Assembly: GCF_000143415.4 (NCBI RefSeq)
Contig: NW_003314394.1
Location: 34,955-98,954, forward strand
Direction of reading: 5' to 3'
Origin: Selaginella moellendorffii
Taxonomy: Eukaryota > Streptophyta > Lycopodiopsida > Selaginellales > Selaginellaceae
DNA length: 64,000 nucleotides
A program made the translations under genes and the position numbers. Position 1 is the stretch's first letter. Every line of letters begins with the position of its first letter. The notes beneath the pieces were generated by a model that saw nothing but the letters and a program-made list of their open reading frames with translations, had not been told where the DNA came from and did no database searches. Of this stretch, positions 53,830-64,000 are shown one piece after another.

Positions 53830-56480
53830 TATATAAACATTTTGGTTTGCTTAAACATTTTGGTTGTAGGGCATGACGGGAGAATCCGCAAGATATGCAG
53901 GGGTGATTCAGGCAAGAAGTCGACAACATCAAGAGATCTTGGGCTGGGATGTGGCAACAAAGGGTTAGGTTGTGTCTCACCTCTTTTCACCGTGATTAGT
54001 GGATAATTAGTAGAGTGAGAGAGAGCGATCAAGCTTGTAAGCTTGCTCTTTACTGAGGATCTGGAGTAAGAGTGTTGTAGGTTGCGGTAAGCCTGTGGAA
54101 ACAAGGTGACCCCAAGCCTTTCTACTCAGTTCTTTGGAGTGTGCCAGATTGGAGCTCGTGGGATTTTTGCCAGCAGAGGTGGGGTGCTGCTGATGTCTGG
54201 GCAGGAATTTTGAGAGACCCAACTGGGTTTCTTGGCATTTCCATCAGCTCGCCATCAATGGGAAAGGTGGGGTGAATTACTATGTGCTACTTGTTTTCCC
54301 CTTATCTATGAGGTAGCTCATTGTGCACCACATGGACAAGAATGGGTCCGACATGGGAAAATGGCAATTACGACCATCCCTTGGTATTAGAGGGTTAGAA
54401 GATAAAAATATCGTTGAAATAAGCTTGGAATAGAAAGATCCTCAAGATTGGCTAATGACATTATTTATAGCAAAATAGGTCAATGGGTGGTCAGTTTATA
54501 GCAAGTTGTTATGGGCTAAGAGCACCATAGCCACTAGGCTAGCAAGAGTTTGGTGGAATTCTTCAAAATCTTCTATCCTAGGGAATCCAAAGGGAAGTGA
54601 GATTAGGCTGAATTGGTTTGAATGTAAGTTTGGGGATTGTTTCCTGAGCCAGCGGAGTAGAGGTGCATGGTGGTCAAGGAAACTGCTGCACGAATTGGCA
54701 ACTAGGGAGAACAAGACAATTTGAACTTTTGCAGTTTAGTAAGTTGAAAGTATAGCTCTGGCCATCAATGTCACGAATTGGACTCAAGGAGTATTTTGTG
54801 GAGGGACTGCAAACACCTTTAAAGGATTGCATAAAAAATACACTCCCCCAAGCAGTAGAATTTGAATTGCGAGAATGGTTCTATGAAACAGAGATACCTT
54901 GCAGCAATAGAATCTTCAAAAATGAAGGTCTCAGAGGATGCAGCGACAAAGAAGTTGAGGGAGGAAGTCAAAGGGTTTACCACAACACTCACACATGAAA
55001 TCAAGGCACAACTCACGAAGAGGGATCATCAATTGGCTCCATTGGGCAAAAAGATGGTAGATTAAGGGCAAAGTGGTAGGAAGACTTCAAGTGTGGAGGA
55101 GATCATTGGGCTTGGGACTACTTGTAGTGGCAATAGACCTTAACAACCAATGTGCCTTGATTAGGGAGCCAATAGAAGATGAAGATGATCTGGAAGAGTT
55201 GATTGAGCAAGAAGCCTCTAGGGAGGAGACATCTGTCTCTATGCTATAAATTGGGGAGTAGAAGAGGATGGATGAGTGGCTTAAGAAGGCCATGGCTGAT
55301 AAGAAAGAGGTTGCTGCAAAAGCTAAGTTCATGAGAGTCAAAGCCAGAAATGCAAGAAATGTTGAAGGAGTCACCTATGCAATTGCAGCTATAGAAAATC
55401 TTAACCACAGATGATGGTTGAAGGGCTTAAAGACTCTTGGTGAAACAGGTTGATGAGGATCGATACTAGGACAAAGTAGAATGGAAACAAACTTAAGTAG
55501 AGAAGATAAAAGGGCATTTGTATTGTTCAAAGGGAATTTGCCTATGTGGCCATATGGGATCATAGAGACTACTATTTGAGGTTGGAAGGTGGAGACACTC
55601 TTGGATTTAGGGGCAAACCATGATCAATGCTCAATTGAACAGCTTGTTGAGCTTAAACCAGCAATAGTTCTGGGGGCCAATGGTGAACCAATGCATACAC
55701 TTGGTTCCATCATAGTTTTTAAATCTAGGTAAGCCTAGTAGAGATTAGGATCATAGTTGTTGTGAACAACCAAGATTGTTTCTTCATGCTTTTCGGGTTG
55801 GAGGCTCATATACTCTTGAATGGGTATTTAAAGCCTCATAAGCAATTGTTCTGATTATACTAGTGATGGGAAGAAGTTCCAAGTACTAGTAACAATCTAT
55901 ACATATTACAACATCAAAGAAAGAACCATCTACCTAACCAGTAGGACTATAGAATTTACCCAGGCTAAGAAGGCAATGGAAGTTGCAATGGAATATTGGC
56001 AGGGGCAACTGCAAATAAGATCTCCAATTTATTACACAAGGTTGAGGAGAAGCTACACCATGACTCAAGTAGCTAAGAAGAAGAAGGAAATCTTTAAGAA
56101 AGGTGTAAAAGCAACAGTTGAGGAGGATGAAATGGCAATAAATGTGAAGATTGGGAATTTGGTTGTGACAGATGCAGAATTGATGGAACATGTATAGGCC
56201 ATGATTAGTGAGCATAAGGCGGTGTTCCAGCAGGTGGGATGGGAATTCCGTTGGTGGAACACAGAATTGGCACTAGGGATGCCACACCAATTGAAAAGGC
56301 AGCATATTGGTACTTGGAGATGGAAACTAAGGCAATTAATAATAGTGTAGACATAATGCTATAAGCAGGATTGGTGGATGTCAGTGGTAGAGATTGTTTT
56401 TTTTTTTTCCAGTAAGTGAAGAAAACAAGAAGAAAATGAGAAGATTCAAAAAGAATATATGAATATTCTAAAGGAATCTG
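53830..56480 (+). mobile_element. Ty3/gypsy element 5, 5' half
   Basis: TTGGTATTAGAGGGTTAG at 54381-54398 resembles the tRNA-Met primer site TGGTATCAGAG and is probably preceded by the LTR (from about 53.83 kb). Downstream plus-strand fragments follow: gag-like GLKEYFVEGLQTPLKDCIKN (54783), a Lys/Glu/Ala-rich linker, protease-like ETLLDLGANHDQCSIEQLVE (55590) with the active-site Ser replaced by Leu, and an RT start MISEHKAVFQQVG with DATPIEKAAYWYLEMETKAI (56200-56340). The element breaks near 56.4-56.5 kb before the RT core. Many stops. Confidence 0.7.
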
Positions 56481-57235
56481 CATAGTTACTTGCGGAGGTG
56501 GACAGTGTTGTTAGGGGGTGCATGCAAAGAAGGAAGGAGCAGGAGAGATGTCACCTAAGAGAGAAGGCAGTATAGAGGTATGGGCACAGGAGAGAGCTAA
56601 CAGAATCACCAGGTGGTTGTGAGTAAGGAGACAAATGGAGCACACACGTCTTGTTGGTGAGTAGAGGGTGGAGACAATCTGTTTGCATTGTGGGCAAGTG
56701 TGGCTGAGGCTTCTGGCTGATCTATTGGTTGAGCTTCTTTATGATGAATAGAAAGCCTCTTGCTCACCCCTTTTTCTTGGGTTTTATTTTTTTTAGTGTT
56801 AGTGGAACCTTCAGTATTGTGCTTCCCAGGCACCAAAGTTAGATGGCAGCTTGTGGATACAAACCCTTAAAACAATATGACTTCCAATATATTTAAACCA
56901 CAAAAAATCACTACCACATGTGATAAACTGAAACTCTCTTGAAGGGAAGAGAGCATGGAGATGAGAGGGAGAACAAACAATCAATGCTACAACTTTTGTG
57001 ATTGACTAGCGCTAGATTTTTAGTTTCTAGTTTAAGAAAAATTGTTTTATACCACTTAAATTTTAGTCATTAAAATGAGAGTAGTTGTTATTTGTGACTC
57101 AAAAAAAAAAAGGAATTGATGTGCATTAAAGAATTTAGTTGGAAAATGAAGTCATTAAATTTAGTTGTTCTTTATAACTAAAGAACTAGCTATAAAATAA
57201 AGTTGAAAATAGTAGCCATAATAACAAGTGAAAAT

Positions 57236-57390
57236 ATTTATTCATAATTTATATTAATTTGTTGAAAATTATATTCATAATTTATGTTTGAATTCTATAC
57301 TATCATGTTGAAAAATTAGTCATAATTTATATTTGATTTTATATTATCTTTTTGAAAATATTAGTCATAATTTATATTGTGATTTGAATT
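57236..57390. repeat. AT-rich tandem repeat, unit about 50-65 bp
   Basis: CATAATTTATATT or CATAATTTATGTT followed by TTGAAAATTA recurs four times with drift. Confidence 0.6.
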
Positions 57391-57819
57391 GTTAAATACA
57401 AATTTTAGTTAAAAAATTAATTATTAAAAGATTTAAATATTAATTTAAATTATTATTTCTTATATGAATGTTGTAGCCATAATTCTCAACCTAAAATAAA
57501 ATTTCAGAAATTTGGAAAAAAAATTAAACTACTTACAAGCTTATTTCAAAGACTTCCAATTCCTCTAGAGCCATTTTTGTTGATATTTTTCACTTGTTGT
57601 TATACTACTATTTGCTTTAAATTGTTTTTTCCAACTTACTTTTCCACATACCTTTTAACAACTTCAAAACCTTCTTCATTGAGTTTTAACCACAATCCTC
57701 CACCTTCCTTTGTTTAATCAAACAATACATATAAAATTTTGCTAAAATTTTAAATTGTTCTCCCATCCAGCTTTTGCTAATACCACCACCAAAACAATCT
57801 TTTATATATTGTGGCCAAG

Positions 57820-58340
57820 TGTTGAGGCTGTTGGGCAGCAAAAACAAAGAGTAAGAATCAAAAGTCTTTTAAAAGTGCTTGTGATGGCTGTGAGTGTCGA
57901 GGTTGGAGGGATATAACTGGCTACCTTAGGGCTAAGACCAAGTGGAGAGGCTGTTCGGCTGTAAAACAGAAATAAAAATCAAAAGTTTTTTAAAAAACTT
58001 TACTTGAGTGTGTTGGAGGGTTATTGGCTGCTCTAGGCCTAAGACCAATGTTTGGCTGCCAAAAATAAAGAGAATCAAAAGTCTTTTAAAAAACTTTACC
58101 TGGGGCTACTTGTGATGACTTTGTTAGGAAGGCTGTGTAGAGCTAGCCACCCCTAGAAAAAACCAAAAATTAAAGGTGACAAAAAATTAAAAGTTTTATT
58201 TACCTAGACCTGAGTGTTGAGGGTGCTCTAGCAAGTGTCTAGGTTGCTGGGCTGCACAAAGAAGAATTATAAAACACAGCAATTTTAAAAAGCACTTTAC
58301 CTGGAGTTACTACTAAGTGTGATGGTTGTTGGGAAGGCTA
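57820..58340. repeat. degenerate tandem repeat, unit about 110-130 bp
   Basis: AATCAAAAGTCTTTTAAAA, a CTTTACCTGGG-type block, and GGCTGTTxGGCTGC / GGCTAAGACCAA blocks recur in the same order four to five times. Confidence 0.6.
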
Positions 58341-60722
58341 AGAACTCCCTAAAAACAAATGAAATCAAGGTGAAAGTTTGAAAGTTTGTATCATTTAGAG
58401 TAAAAAATGGGAAAACACTTATTCTCAAACAAGTTTATCAACTCAAGTTCATATATCTTTTGAAGATGTGATGAATTTACTTCACACTCTTTCAAAGATA
58501 TTCTTGGTTGAAGTGTAGTAAGATTTCTAAGTTCAACCTCTTATGTACTTAGAAATAATATTGGATCTTTATTAGTATTTATGGTCTTAGAGCTAGAAAT
58601 GTCAACTCCAACTAAATACTCAATTAACTTTTTTTTCTACAAATAGATAAAAATAAAAAATTATGATAACTAAATAGTTACTTACTATTTAAATCTTGGA
58701 GGAGTTTTTGAACTATTGGAGATGGATTTTTGACTTGAGAAATTTTGAAGCAATATTTCGTTTGGATAATATAAATAGTAAAATGAAGAATAGAAAAAAA
58801 AATTACCTTCATTGTCATTTTGATTTTGTTTATAGCAAAATATCTAATATTTGAGATGTAGCTTTGTCGGAAGTAGGATTAAAAAGAGTTTCTTCTAAAA
58901 CCTCCTCATGTACCTCTTGTGAATTCTCAATAACATCTAAATAATAACAATTCAATAGAAAATAAAAATTCTAATCAAATTTATTACTTGAGAGGGATCC
59001 TGCTTTTTATTTTTCTAGTTTACAAGGTTTTTACAATTACTTTTACTTTATTTGTATGGAATTTTTTGGTTCACGTACCTTGAAAGTAAAATTCAAAAGA
59101 ACATCATAAGTGAATCTCCAACATAAACCAAAAAGCAAAATCTAAAGTTCATATTGATCTAGACCATACCTCAATTGTTGCTGCAAAATTCCTATTGATC
59201 TCTAGATCAAGGCATGGAAGTGTTCAAATGCAGCACAAGTGATGGCAGCCCAGTGTGATCAGTTGTACAATCTCATGAATTCTCTGTAGATTATTGCCAA
59301 AATCCCTAAATTACATAACCCTACCACTCACATAACTCACAAAACCATAGTGGGGATTGAGGACAGCAGTGATGAGAGGATGGTGTGCTTTGACCAAGCC
59401 ACCTATGTAGTGACATCATCAGACATATGCACATATGCAACAGCCTTTAGATCCTACTCATGGACACAAACCTTCATAGCATATAAAAAGTTAAAACTAT
59501 TTTAAAACTGTTATTACTCTGGAGCTTCTCTCAATTTTGTGTCACCATTTTATTTAGCCTTCCTGTGGACAAAGCAATCTTGTCTAAAGTAAGATGTGTG
59601 CCACTTGATAGTTTTGAGGAAGAGAACTATACCAATTGGTGGCATAATCCTTTTATGGAGCTATCAAACGAGAGTTTAAATCCAGCATCACTTGGGAACA
59701 GAGAAAAAGTGCCATTGATATTGCATGCCTGACTGCAAACACAATTAGTGAGACAAAGCCACTATCACCAGCTTGACATATGCTAAAGTTGGGAAAAAAT
59801 TCCCAACAAACAACATGTCACAAATAGAGAGGTCAATAGGCTTGATTCAATTCTTTTTAGTTATGTCTTACCATGATCAAATTTTATTGCAATGCAATTG
59901 CAAATTAGTAAAGATTATTATTTTTAAACATTTGATAAATAATAATTACACTCTTAATTAGTACCTAGAATATTCAAGTATATTCTAGGATATTTCTCAA
60001 TCAAATGCTGATTTACTCCCGTTTTTAATCAAGGCTTAACATTCAATGGTGCTGGATTGCTGTAACACAACAATCCTCTCCACACTTGCCTCACATGGGT
60101 GGCAACTTATTATATACATCAGGGTAAGTTTTGGCTATGGCCCATCTCCTTGGGTGCCAAATGTATGGCCAAAGGAGCAAGAGAAGGAGAGAAACTCTAT
60201 AGCTCTTCCATGCCATAGGATAGGGATTTGGAGATTGGAGCATGCTTGCATTGTGGTAGCTGGCTACAATGGAGGGTTGTGCATAGTGGTGCTGGTGATA
60301 ACAAGGAGAGCTTTCTTTTCATTCTTTTTTTCAAATTTCATGTATCCATATATGATTCATGTGTAATATTTTTTCTTCTCATTGTTGCCTGTATTTACTG
60401 GAGGTATTTTTGGCTGTATTTGCTCCTTACAGGATTCGAACCCTAGATCTGTGGTAAGATCTACCATGCATGTGCATACATGCATGGGCATCCAGGATTG
60501 GTATGGACCCATGCCTAAATTAGTTTCTTGGATTAGCTGCAAGGTTGACCAGATTAATTTCCATATAAAAGTAGGGTTTCTAGGACTTTGTACTTAGAGT
60601 GTTCAACACAATTCTTTCTTCCTTAATCTTTTCCTTTGTATTTGTCTTTTGATTTTGTATTTTTCCTCGTCATCTCCTTCTCTCGCTAACAAGCTCCTAA
60701 CAGTTTGAACACTTTGATATCT

Positions 60723-61440
60723 ATGGCTTCCTCAGATCCTCTTGTTCAGCTTCAATCAGATCTTGATGCTCTATGGAAGTCATATCAAGTGTTGGAGCAA
60801 TCCAACACTGCTCTTCAGTCACAGCTTCAACAAGTTCTTTAGTACTAGCAACAGCTCCCTTCCTCTGAGCCAAAGATTGGTATGCTGGCAAAGTTTGATG
60901 GCACATGGTCTGAGTTTCGTGGTTTCCTCAACCAAGTGAGGCTTTGGATTGCTATGCAGCTTGGCCTTTATTTGACTCCAACTTCTTGTGCAGAACTGAT
61001 TGGATCTCTTCTCACAGGGACTCCTCTTTCTTGGTTCTTCACTCTTTTTGAGAAGAATGATCATGTCCTCCAAGATTTTGATCTTTTTGTTTAGTGTTTC
61101 ACCAGCATGTTCAGCGATTGAGAGCACACTACCATCAACAAGCTGCAGCAATTGCGTCAAAGTTCTAAGTTTGCATCTGCCTATGCTTCTAAGTTCTAGA
61201 TGGTTGCCACCGACATCTCGTGAGATGATGCAGCTCTCAAAGAACACTTTTGGCTTGGTTTGCATGATGATGTGAACAATTTGATGCTTTCTCATCCAGA
61301 TCCTACATCTCTCACAATGGCCATTGATCTTGCTGTTCAGTGGATGTGTTGGAATATCTGTTGGAATGTCGTCCAACTTTTGTTCCACATCAGCACCCCC
61401 CAAATGCCATCACCTCCACAAACTCAGTCTTATGTGTGAT
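60723..61440 (+). pseudogene. gag of gypsy element 4
   Basis: ATG 60723 opens MASSDPLVQLQSDLDALWKS, a coiled-coil-like N-terminus, a TAG (60841), then KIGMLAKFDGTWSEFRGFLN, the FxG...FRxFLxQ word of capsid in this clade, and SLLTGTPLSWFFTLFEKND. Further pieces are KLQQLRQSSKFASAYASKF and DDAALKEHFWLGLHDDVNNL. Four or more stops. No zinc knuckle was seen. Confidence 0.8.
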
Positions 61441-62284
61441 AATCCTTGATGAAATTTTTCGACTGTCCACCACTTCAGCACAAGTTGGATGTTGTGTAGA
61501 TTGAATATGAATACCATGAGAAACTACAAACTCCATATCGATGAAGTTTGCATTGGCAACACTATCTCCTAAGACCCAAAAAGAAAACTCAGTGTTAGAA
61601 GTCTGAAAATGAGTGGTGGTATGAAAAAGGTTGACAGATGCAAGAAGAAGGAACTGTGTCAAGATGAGGGAGAGAAGATGAGTTGTCCAGTCGAACAACT
61701 CTTAATTTGACTGGACATCCTTATTTTCCCAAAACTAATGGTGCAGCATCCACCATGCAAGCTTGGGGTTTTTGTGCTTGTGATCTCGGTGGAAGACGAG
61801 GACACTGCTGCCAGATGTGATCCACATCACCACAATATATACATAAATGGTTCTTGATCCGATGTTGTCTCTCAGCATGAGAGAGACATCACTGTCAAGT
61901 AGCTCCAATCTCCATTGGAACTACACCTAGCTCATCTCGTTGTAGCATCTCCTTCGACATTGTGTCCATCTCAAAAACCTTTGTGATCCTTGGTCTTCTT
62001 TAGTTTGAGCTTGTGAACTCGATGGTAGATTGGAAGTGGCGTGAGATTGATTGGACAATTCTTCCCTTTTCTAAGTCCTCTTCTCATGCTTCTCCAATGT
62101 AGATCTCTCATATCTCTCTTCATGAGTTTCGAGATGCATGCCACCAAGATCTTGATTCTGTCTCCGCCATTGCTACTCATCTAGCATCATCTTCATCTGT
62201 CAAGAACAAATCCACTTTTCCCTCCAAGTACACTGACTTCGAGGATGTTTTTGACAAAAGAAAGCTAATCTCTTGCCACCGCAT

Positions 62285-62870
62285 TGATCTTATGATTGTC
62301 TTATTGATCTTGTGGAGGGGAAGTCACCACTTTTTGGTCCCATTTACATTCTTTCACTGGCAGAGTTGGAAGCATTACATGGACACATCAAGGAAAACTT
62401 TTCCAAAGGTTTTATTTGGCATTCTCAATCTCCAGCTGGTGCACCTGTCTTCTTTGTATCCAAAAGGGATAGGTCCTTTCGTTTGGTGGTTGATTACTAC
62501 GGCCTCAAGAAAGTCACCATCCCAAACTGGTATCCACTTCCATTGATACTGGAGATGTTGGCATGACTATCCAAGGCTCGATTCTTCACCAAGATCGACT
62601 TGTGTGGTGCTTACAACCTTATCCACATTCAAGAGGGTGATGAATGGAAGACAATATTTCGGACATGCTATAGACACTTTGAGTACATGGTGATGTTTTT
62701 TGATCTGACCAATGCTCCTACTATCTTCCAACATATGGTGAATGATGTCTTTTGTGATTTTTTCGATCTCTTTGTTGTCATTTATCTTGATGACATCCTT
62801 ATCTTTTCAGAGACTCAAGTCATGTTCACCTTATGCTCCAACGTCTTCGACAACATGGATTATTTGTGAA
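62285..62870 (+). pseudogene. reverse transcriptase of gypsy element 4
   Basis: Frames contain [20 protein letters not shown] (start of RT), [34 protein letters not shown] then a [23 protein letters not shown] (first catalytic Asp), [20 protein letters not shown] and [15 protein letters not shown] (YLDD box). Mostly intact by residue, with a stop at 62564-62566 and shifts after 62820. Confidence 0.9.
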
Positions 62871-63299
62871 GCTAGAAAAGTGCTTCTTTGATCAAAATTT
62901 GGTGGAGTTCCTAGGTTACATTGTCTCCTCATCACTATGGATCCTACCAAGGTTTCTACCATTCTTGATTGGTAGCATCCGACTTTTGTTCGTGAGGTTC
63001 AATGCTTCCTCAGCTTTACGAACTTTTATTGGCGTTCCATTTGTGACTTCTCCAAAATTGCGTTTCCTATAATGCAACTTACCACAAAAGCTACTTCTTT
63101 TGTATGGTTTGTTGCTGCTCAAATTCCCTTGACTTTTGAAAGGTTGCATTCACTTCAGTTCCAGTTCCCATTCATCCGAACAATCCAAAGCCTTATATTG
63201 TGGAAGCAGATGCTTTGGTATGGTAGAAACCTTGGTAGGATCCATAATGATGCCACATGAGGAGACAATGTAACCTAGGAACTCCACCAAATTTTGTGC

Positions 63300-63803
63300 A
63301 GTTGCAGAGATCAATTATGATATATTCAACAAGGAGCTTCTTGCAATTGTTGACTCTTTCGAGGCTTGGTGTCATTTCCTTGAAGGTTCTCCTCATGTGA
63401 CCATTGTTTACAGTGATCATAAGAACCTTCAATATTGGTCCTCAGCACACATCTTCAACAGATGTCAAGCTTGTTGGGCACAATCACTTTCTCATTTCCG
63501 GTTTGTGATTACACATCGTCTGGGAAAAGCCAATGGTAAGGCTAATGCTCTCACTCAATGCAGCTTTCTTACTCTATCTCCAGGGGAACCTGCTTTTGAG
63601 ATGCAATAGTGATCATAAGAACCTTCAATATTGGTCCTCAGTTTGCATCCTCAATAGGCATTAGGCTCATTGGGCACAATCACTTTCCCGTTTCCGGTTT
63701 TTGATTATGCATCGTCCGGGAAAAGCCAATGGTAAGGCTGATGCTCTCACTCAACATAGGTATCTTACTCCATCTCTGAGGGAACCTGCTTTTGAGATGC
63801 AAC
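63300..63803 (+). pseudogene. RNase H of gypsy element 4, with a tandem duplicated block
   Basis: NYDIFNKELLAIVDSFEAWC (Glu block) is followed by VTIVYSDHKNLQYWSS, NRCQACWAQSLSHFRFVITH and RLGKANGKANALTQ. The stretch 63412-63607 is then repeated at 63608-63803 with drift (HRPGKANGKADALTQH in the second copy). Because 196 is not a multiple of 3 the second copy is out of frame. Confidence 0.9.
63608..63803 (+). repeat. second copy of a 196-bp tandem duplication in RNase H
   Basis: AGTGATCATAAGAACCTTCA starts at 63412 and again at 63608. The two copies differ at scattered bases (for example AACAGATGTCAAGC versus AATAGGCATTAGGC), and the second keeps the more consensus protein words. Confidence 0.9.
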
Positions 63804-64000
63804 AACAAATCCTTCTTGATTCTTCTCGCTTCCAAATCAGCTCCATTGCTCAATTTTTTTCTCCTCTTGATCTTTCTCTCAAATCCCAAATCCAAGTGGC
63901 TCAGGCAACTGATCTGTTTGTTCATGATGCTTGCCAATCCATTTCTCCTAGTCCTCCTCCAGCTCAGCATAGCAATTTCCGATTCCTTCAGTTTTGGAAT

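Larger units (their letters stand above)
56485..60000. other. AT-rich DNA with degenerate repeats, no gene seen
   Basis: No recognised gene. Contains two repeat arrays (57236-57390 and 57820-58340) and many poly-A and poly-T runs. A minus frame at 56606-56836 and a plus frame at 59773-59961 have no protein-like features. Confidence 0.5.
60560..64000 (+). mobile_element. Ty3/gypsy element 4 (chromovirus-like), runs off the window
   Basis: Plus-strand order is LTR end with TATA (TATAAAA, 60564-60570), gag (60723-61440), a damaged linker, reverse transcriptase (62.3-62.9 kb) and RNase H (63.3-63.8 kb). The RNase H wording (SDHKNLQYW, HRPGKANGKADAL) is that of chromoviruses and Tf/sushi-type elements. 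Several stops show this copy is dead. Its integrase would lie beyond 64000. Confidence 0.85.

Noticed and set aside
1-64000. CRISPR arrays, bacterial operons, ribosome binding sites
   Set aside because: Introns, LTR and LINE retroelements and plant gene families show a eukaryotic genome; no regularly spaced identical repeats with unique spacers were seen.

Overview
The window reads as nuclear DNA of a land plant and most resembles a lycophyte such as Selaginella. That assignment is an inference from gene families, from short introns (a 60-nt intron at 29824-29883), and from a PPR-type remnant with the YGKCGSL wording typical of the large Selaginella PPR family. Mobile elements and their decay products dominate. 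Intact host genes are few and small, and many other host-like sequences are pseudogenes.

Layout. 1-3 kb: AT-rich DNA without genes, plus simple repeats. 3.1-7.6 kb: a decayed plus-strand Ty3/gypsy element (gag, protease, RNase H, integrase; reverse transcriptase missing), followed by a 12-nt-period satellite. 8.3-18.8 kb: a minus-strand 26S rRNA pseudogene split by a 9.3-kb insertion flanked by a 17-nt target-site duplication. The insertion carries a decayed L1-type LINE (ORF1 and ORF2 with endonuclease, reverse transcriptase and a zinc-knuckle tail). 18.8-19.8 kb: an integrase scrap and three tRNA pseudogenes (one Trp-like, two Asp-like). 20.1-21.7 kb: an unrecognised, broken multi-exon locus. 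22.1-22.4 kb: an intact gene for a secreted 12-cysteine peptide, with a long hairpin just upstream. 22.4-25.9 kb: a 5' LTR-retroelement remnant and a dead pogo/Tigger-type transposase. 29.1-30.1 kb: an intact two-exon gene with a potential N-myristoylation signal and a CAE...CxxC zinc-deaminase-like motif pair, followed tail-to-tail by a broken minus-strand gene. 31-41 kb: degenerate repeats, a CACTA transposase scrap and two related minus-strand gypsy elements, the first with an LTR, a PBS and an extra ORF ahead of gag. 41-44.8 kb: no gene.

44.8-50.2 kb: a cluster of decaying host genes (plastid-type methyltransferase, PPR protein, ankyrin-repeat protein, dirigent-like protein). 51.5-52.45 kb: two head-to-head genes for small secreted glycine-rich proteins; one has a run of 32 glycines as its mature part, and their promoters are inverted copies of each other. 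52.7-53.8 kb: a P450 pseudogene. 53.8-56.5 kb: another gypsy remnant with a PBS. 56.5-60 kb: AT-rich DNA with degenerate tandem repeats. 60.5-64 kb: a plus-strand chromovirus-like gypsy element that runs off the window and carries a 196-bp tandem duplication in RNase H.

No operon logic applies. The genes that look alive are the Cys-rich peptide, the deaminase-like gene and the two glycine-rich proteins. Decay in the repeats is visibly biased to C>T and G>A (for example conserved Trp codons turned into TAG), as expected of methylated plant repeats.
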